Source: Tissierellia bacterium (GTDB lineage Bacteria > Bacillota_A > Clostridia > Tissierellales > Peptoniphilaceae). From it: a stretch of DNA of 9,637 nucleotides. The DNA lies in assembly GCA_012728775.1 (NCBI GenBank), contig JAAYEN010000121.1, forward strand, positions 1 through 9,637, read 5' to 3'. This document shows positions 7,289-9,637 of the stretch, one piece after another. The translations under genes were made by a program, and so were the position numbers. Within the stretch, counting starts at the first letter, position 1; the number at the start of each line of letters is the position of its first letter. Below the pieces are notes generated by a model. That model worked only from the letters and a program-made list of their open reading frames with translations. It did not search any database and was not told the DNA's origin.

Positions 7289-7334
7289 TCGAGTTACCTA
7301 GTGGGCGCCGAGGTACGCAACACAAAGTAATCGA
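7289..7334 (-). promoter_or_regulatory. Candidate S15 autoregulatory leader hairpin upstream of rpsO
   Basis: On the coding strand TCGATTACTTTGTG (7334-7321) pairs with CACTAGGTAACTCGA (7303-7289). This gives 14 positions with 13 pairs, including one U-G wobble, one U-U mismatch and one bulged C (7293). After a UU/C internal loop, an inner hairpin GCGU (7318-7315)/GCGC (7308-7305) closes the loop ACCUCG. The adjacent C-G and U-G pairs (7327/7297 and 7326/7298) resemble the GU/GC motif that S15 reads in 16S rRNA and in known rpsO leaders. CCUC of the loop can pair with GAGG of the rpsO Shine-Dalgarno, giving a pseudoknot. An alternative stem UACCU/AGGUA (7315-7311 with 7299-7295) excludes part of this fold. 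The pairing was done by eye; regulation by S15 is inferred. Confidence 0.55.
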
Positions 7335-7336
7335 CT

Positions 7337-7365
7337 GTATTATGATATCATAAAATCACAAAAAA
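7337..7365 (-). promoter_or_regulatory. Possible rpsO promoter region (weak)
   Basis: This AT-rich stretch between the gatB stop and the leader hairpin is where an rpsO promoter would be expected. It contains -10-like hexamers TATGAT (7352-7347) and CATAAT (7344-7339), but no good TTGACA at 16-18 bases from either. TTGTGA (7361-7356) is too close to both. A promoter is plausible from position only. Confidence 0.25.
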
Positions 7366-7371
7366 GTATAG

Positions 7372-8808
7372 TTATACATCATTTTTTATATTACTTTTTA
7401 TAAGTTCATTTACCAATTGGGGATTTGCTTTTCCTTTGGACTTTTTCATAACTTGTCCAACTAAAAAACCTAAAATTCTATCTTTTCCTTCAAGATATTG
7501 TTTAATAGAGTCTGGATTTTCAGTTAATACTTCTTTTACCATGTTCTCTATTTCACTTTCGTCTCCTATTTGAATTAAATTATTATCTGAAATATATTTT
7601 GAAGGATTAACCCCCTCTTCAAACATTTTTCTAAATACTTTTTTAGCAGTATTATTGTTAATTTCTCCTTTATCCAAATAATTTAATAGATTAATAAATT
7701 CCAAATGAGTAAATCTTAAGTCTTCTATTGTACTACCTTCATCATTCATGCGTCTTAGTAAGTCATTTATAATAAAATTAGATATTAGGTCGTAATTATT
7801 AATTTTTTCTGCAATTTTTTCGAAATAATTTGATAGATCTGTATCACTACTAATGATACCTGCATCATATTCACTTAATTTGTATTCACTTTGAAGTCTT
7901 AGATTTTTTTCTTCTATCAATTCAGGCATACTGTTTTTAATTTCATCTATTAACTCATCAGAAACAACTAAGTTAGGTATATCACCATCTTTAGAATACA
8001 TATAGTCGTCTGCTGATAACTTTTCTCTCATAATAACTGTTTCGCCTAAAGAGTCATCCCATCTTCTTGTAGAACGTACTTCATTTGCTCCAGATTCTAA
8101 GAGCTTAGTTTGTCTAACTACTTCAAACTCAATTGTTTTTTCTACAGCACTAAATGAATTGATATTTTTAACCTCAATTATGCTAGTCTTTTCTCCAGTT
8201 AATTCATTTAAAATATTTACATTAACATCGCATCTTAAAGAACCATCTTCCATTTTCCCATCGTTTACTCCTAAGTGAGTAAGAGTATTTCGAAGCTTTA
8301 TTAAAAATTCTCTTGCTTCTTGAGGAGAATTTATATCTGGTTTGGTAATAATTTCGATTAATGGAGCTCCGCTTCTGTTATAGTCCATATATACAAATCC
8401 ATCGTTAGAATGAAGTGATTTTCCCGTATCTTCTTCTATTTGAATTCTTTCTATGTTAATTTTTTTATTCTTTCCGTTGGAATCTTTGACTTCAATATAT
8501 CCATCGGAACAAATTGGAATTTCAGATTGGGTTATTTGATATCCTTTTGGTAAATCTGGATAAAAGTATTTTTTTCTTTCAAAAGTTGATTCATTATTAA
8601 TCTTACAATTAAAAGCTAATCCAGCTTTAATAGCTAAGATAACTACTTCCTTATTTATAATTGGTAATGCGCCTGGCATGCCTAAACATCCAGGACAAGT
8701 AGCAGTATTAGGTTCTAAGTTATTATCATTTAGGCAAGTACAAAATGCTTTAGTCTTAGAATTTAGTTGTGCGTGGATTTCTAAACCTACAATGGTTTTA
8801 TTATTCAT
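7372..8808 (-). CDS. gatB: Aspartyl/glutamyl-tRNA amidotransferase subunit B
   Basis: This complete 478-residue GatB is the tRNA-binding and kinase subunit that activates Glu-tRNA(Gln) or Asp-tRNA(Asn) for amidation. Recognisable parts are GLEIHAQL (8-15), a CxC...CxxC cysteine set (C23, C25, C38, C41; probable zinc knuckle), YFYPDLPKGYQITQ (81-94), IEEDTGKSLH (124-133), the signature MDYNRSGAPLIEI (141-153), and GSLRCDVNVN (189-198). TRRWDDSLGETVIMR follows (247-261), and a C-terminal YqeY-like tRNA-binding tail ends with GFLVGQVMKKSKGKANPQ (447-464). Acidic positions E10, E125 and E152 are retained. The segment that normally reads YRYFPEPDL is here YMYSKDGDI (269-277), a marked departure. 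ATG 8808 has AGGAGG 6 bases upstream. It overlaps gatA by 8 bases, so the two are coupled. Confidence 0.95.
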   Translation of the reverse strand: MNNKTIVGLEIHAQLNSKTKAFCTCLNDNNLEPNTATCPGCLGMPGALPIINKEVVILAIKAGLAFNCKINNESTFERKKYFYPDLPKGYQITQSEIPICSDGYIEVKDSNGKNKKINIERIQIEEDTGKSLHSNDGFVYMDYNRSGAPLIEIITKPDINSPQEAREFLIKLRNTLTHLGVNDGKMEDGSLRCDVNVNILNELTGEKTSIIEVKNINSFSAVEKTIEFEVVRQTKLLESGANEVRSTRRWDDSLGETVIMREKLSADDYMYSKDGDIPNLVVSDELIDEIKNSMPELIEEKNLRLQSEYKLSEYDAGIISSDTDLSNYFEKIAEKINNYDLISNFIINDLLRRMNDEGSTIEDLRFTHLEFINLLNYLDKGEINNNTAKKVFRKMFEEGVNPSKYISDNNLIQIGDESEIENMVKEVLTENPDSIKQYLEGKDRILGFLVGQVMKKSKGKANPQLVNELIKSNIKNDV

Positions 8809-9637
8809 TTCTTGCCTCCTCTACAAGTTTACTTCCTTTGAAAACATCTATATCCTTTAATCTTCCTGCTATGAGCTGCAAACCATTGCCTTGGGAAATA
8901 GGCACTTGAATTGCAGGATTACCTGATAAATTAGGAAGATGAGTAAATAATTCATTTTTAAATAAATCTGTAAGATTATCCATGTTAGAATATTTACTGT
9001 AGTCAAATAAAATAGTAGGAGTCATTATTAAATCATAATTTTCAAAAATTTCATCTACCATATTTTTAATGGATTTTCTCATTTCAATCGCAGTATTGTA
9101 ATTCTTTTCTTTTTGTTGTGCACTTATTAAATAGTTGCCTAGTAAAATTCTAGTTTTCATATCTATTCCCAAACCTTCTTGTCTAGATTTACCATACATT
9201 TCTTCAATAGTGTCATATTCTTCAGTTCTATAACCATAAACTAATGCATCATACCTAGACATGTTGGAACTAATTTCGATATTTGATAAAATTAGATATG
9301 TTTTTAGACTATTTTGTAAAAATTCATTTCCAATTTCTTCAATAGTAATACCTTTTTCTTTCAATTTATCAACTATTTTCTTGAAATTTGAAATGATATT
9401 AGAATCTTCTATTAAAGTGTAAATTTCTTTTGGTATAGCAATTTTCATATTCGAATATTTTAATGTAGAAAAATCTGATGTAAAAGAATAGTTTTTTATA
9501 GAGTTTTGGTCCTTGTCATCTTTACTAGCTAAAATATTTGCTAAATTATATATTTCTTCTAGGTTGTCACTGGTTATTGATAGTTGATCAAAAGAATTTG
9601 CAACAGATGCTACTCCATACCTACTGAATGTTCCATA
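8801..9637 (-). CDS. gatA: Glutamyl-tRNA(Gln) amidotransferase subunit A, C-terminal 278 residues (runs off the right edge)
   Basis: The frame is open from the right edge to the TAA at 8803-8801, so the Met at 9448 is internal, not a start. Upstream of it I read GTFSRYGVASVANSFDQL, matching the amidase segment usually written SRYGLVAFASSLDQ. Further along are MKIAIPKEIY, SNMSRYDALVYGYR, KTRILLGNYLISA, YDLIMTPT and LPNLSGNPAIQVP, all in GatA order. By family knowledge GatA is the amidase-signature subunit that hydrolyses glutamine to supply ammonia to GatB. The Ser-Ser-Lys catalytic residues lie before the visible part and cannot be checked. The copy is divergent: the usual IGPxT after LDQ is LSITS, the YAND Asp before the NLAG segment appears as Glu (KNEL), and the PxGLQ loop is shortened to GNGLQ. 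The 3' end overlaps gatB by 8 bases. Confidence 0.9.
   Translation of the reverse strand, partial: YGTFSRYGVASVANSFDQLSITSDNLEEIYNLANILASKDDKDQNSIKNYSFTSDFSTLKYSNMKIAIPKEIYTLIEDSNIISNFKKIVDKLKEKGITIEEIGNEFLQNSLKTYLILSNIEISSNMSRYDALVYGYRTEEYDTIEEMYGKSRQEGLGIDMKTRILLGNYLISAQQKEKNYNTAIEMRKSIKNMVDEIFENYDLIMTPTILFDYSKYSNMDNLTDLFKNELFTHLPNLSGNPAIQVPISQGNGLQLIAGRLKDIDVFKGSKLVEEARNE
8815..8820 (-). promoter_or_regulatory. Shine-Dalgarno site of gatB, inside gatA
   Basis: AGGAGG lies 6 bases before ATG 8808 and falls within the last codons of gatA. It shows that gatB has its own strong ribosome binding site in addition to the 8-base overlap. Confidence 0.85.

Noticed and set aside
7360..7377. Short stem GTAT/ATAC followed by TTTTTT at the gatB stop, as a gatB terminator
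   Set aside because: Only four A/T-rich pairs with a four-base loop. The T tract is good but the stem is too weak to claim a terminator; it may reduce read-through slightly.
8801..9448. A separate 215-residue gene starting at the Met at 9448
   Set aside because: The frame stays open to the window edge and encodes more GatA sequence (SRYG...FDQ), and there is no ribosome binding site before the Met. It is an internal Met of gatA.
1..9637. Mobile element, CRISPR array, tRNA or defence system
   Set aside because: Every stretch over about 110 bases is occupied by a recognisable core gene on one strand. I saw no direct-repeat arrays, transposase motifs, terminal inverted repeats or tRNA-like folds.

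Overview
The window looks like an ordinary core-genome segment of a low-GC Firmicute, most likely an anaerobic clostridium or a Tissierellia/Peptoniphilaceae-type relative. The reasons are the strong AT bias, the nearly universal GGAGG Shine-Dalgarno sites, the tRNA amidotransferase genes gatA-gatB, and the run Asp23 protein - fatty-acid kinase - recG - rsmD - coaD, an order familiar from clostridia. The lineage is inferred; no rRNA gene or other decisive marker is present. Every gene lies on the minus strand, so transcription runs from high to low coordinates. Gaps are short (longest about 110 bases), and I see no mobile element, CRISPR array, tRNA gene or phage gene.

Layout in the direction of transcription. 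(1) gatA, of which 278 codons are visible, entering from the right edge, overlaps gatB by 8 bases; together they encode two subunits of the amidotransferase that makes Gln-tRNA(Gln) and/or Asn-tRNA(Asn). Both proteins depart from their family consensus at conserved positions. (2) rpsO (ribosomal protein S15) follows after a roughly 110-base leader that folds into a long hairpin resembling an S15 autoregulatory element. It is joined to pnp (polynucleotide phosphorylase) across a short spacer with a 9-bp hairpin. A clear intrinsic terminator ends this unit. (3) A second tight unit then begins: an Asp23/Gls24 family gene, fakA (fatty-acid kinase ATP-binding subunit), recG (branch-migration helicase), rsmD (16S rRNA m2G966 methyltransferase) and the first 21 codons of coaD (coenzyme A synthesis). 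fakA-recG overlap as TAATG, and rsmD-coaD are 1 base apart with the coaD ribosome binding site inside rsmD.

The annotation corrects several starts. rsmD, pnp and rpsO should begin at inner ATGs; fakA begins at GTG and coaD at TTG. gatA is open to the window edge and is not a short gene starting at 9448. I did not find a new multi-gene system. The points most worth a second look are the rpsO leader, with a possible loop-to-Shine-Dalgarno pseudoknot, and the unusual GatA/GatB signature residues.
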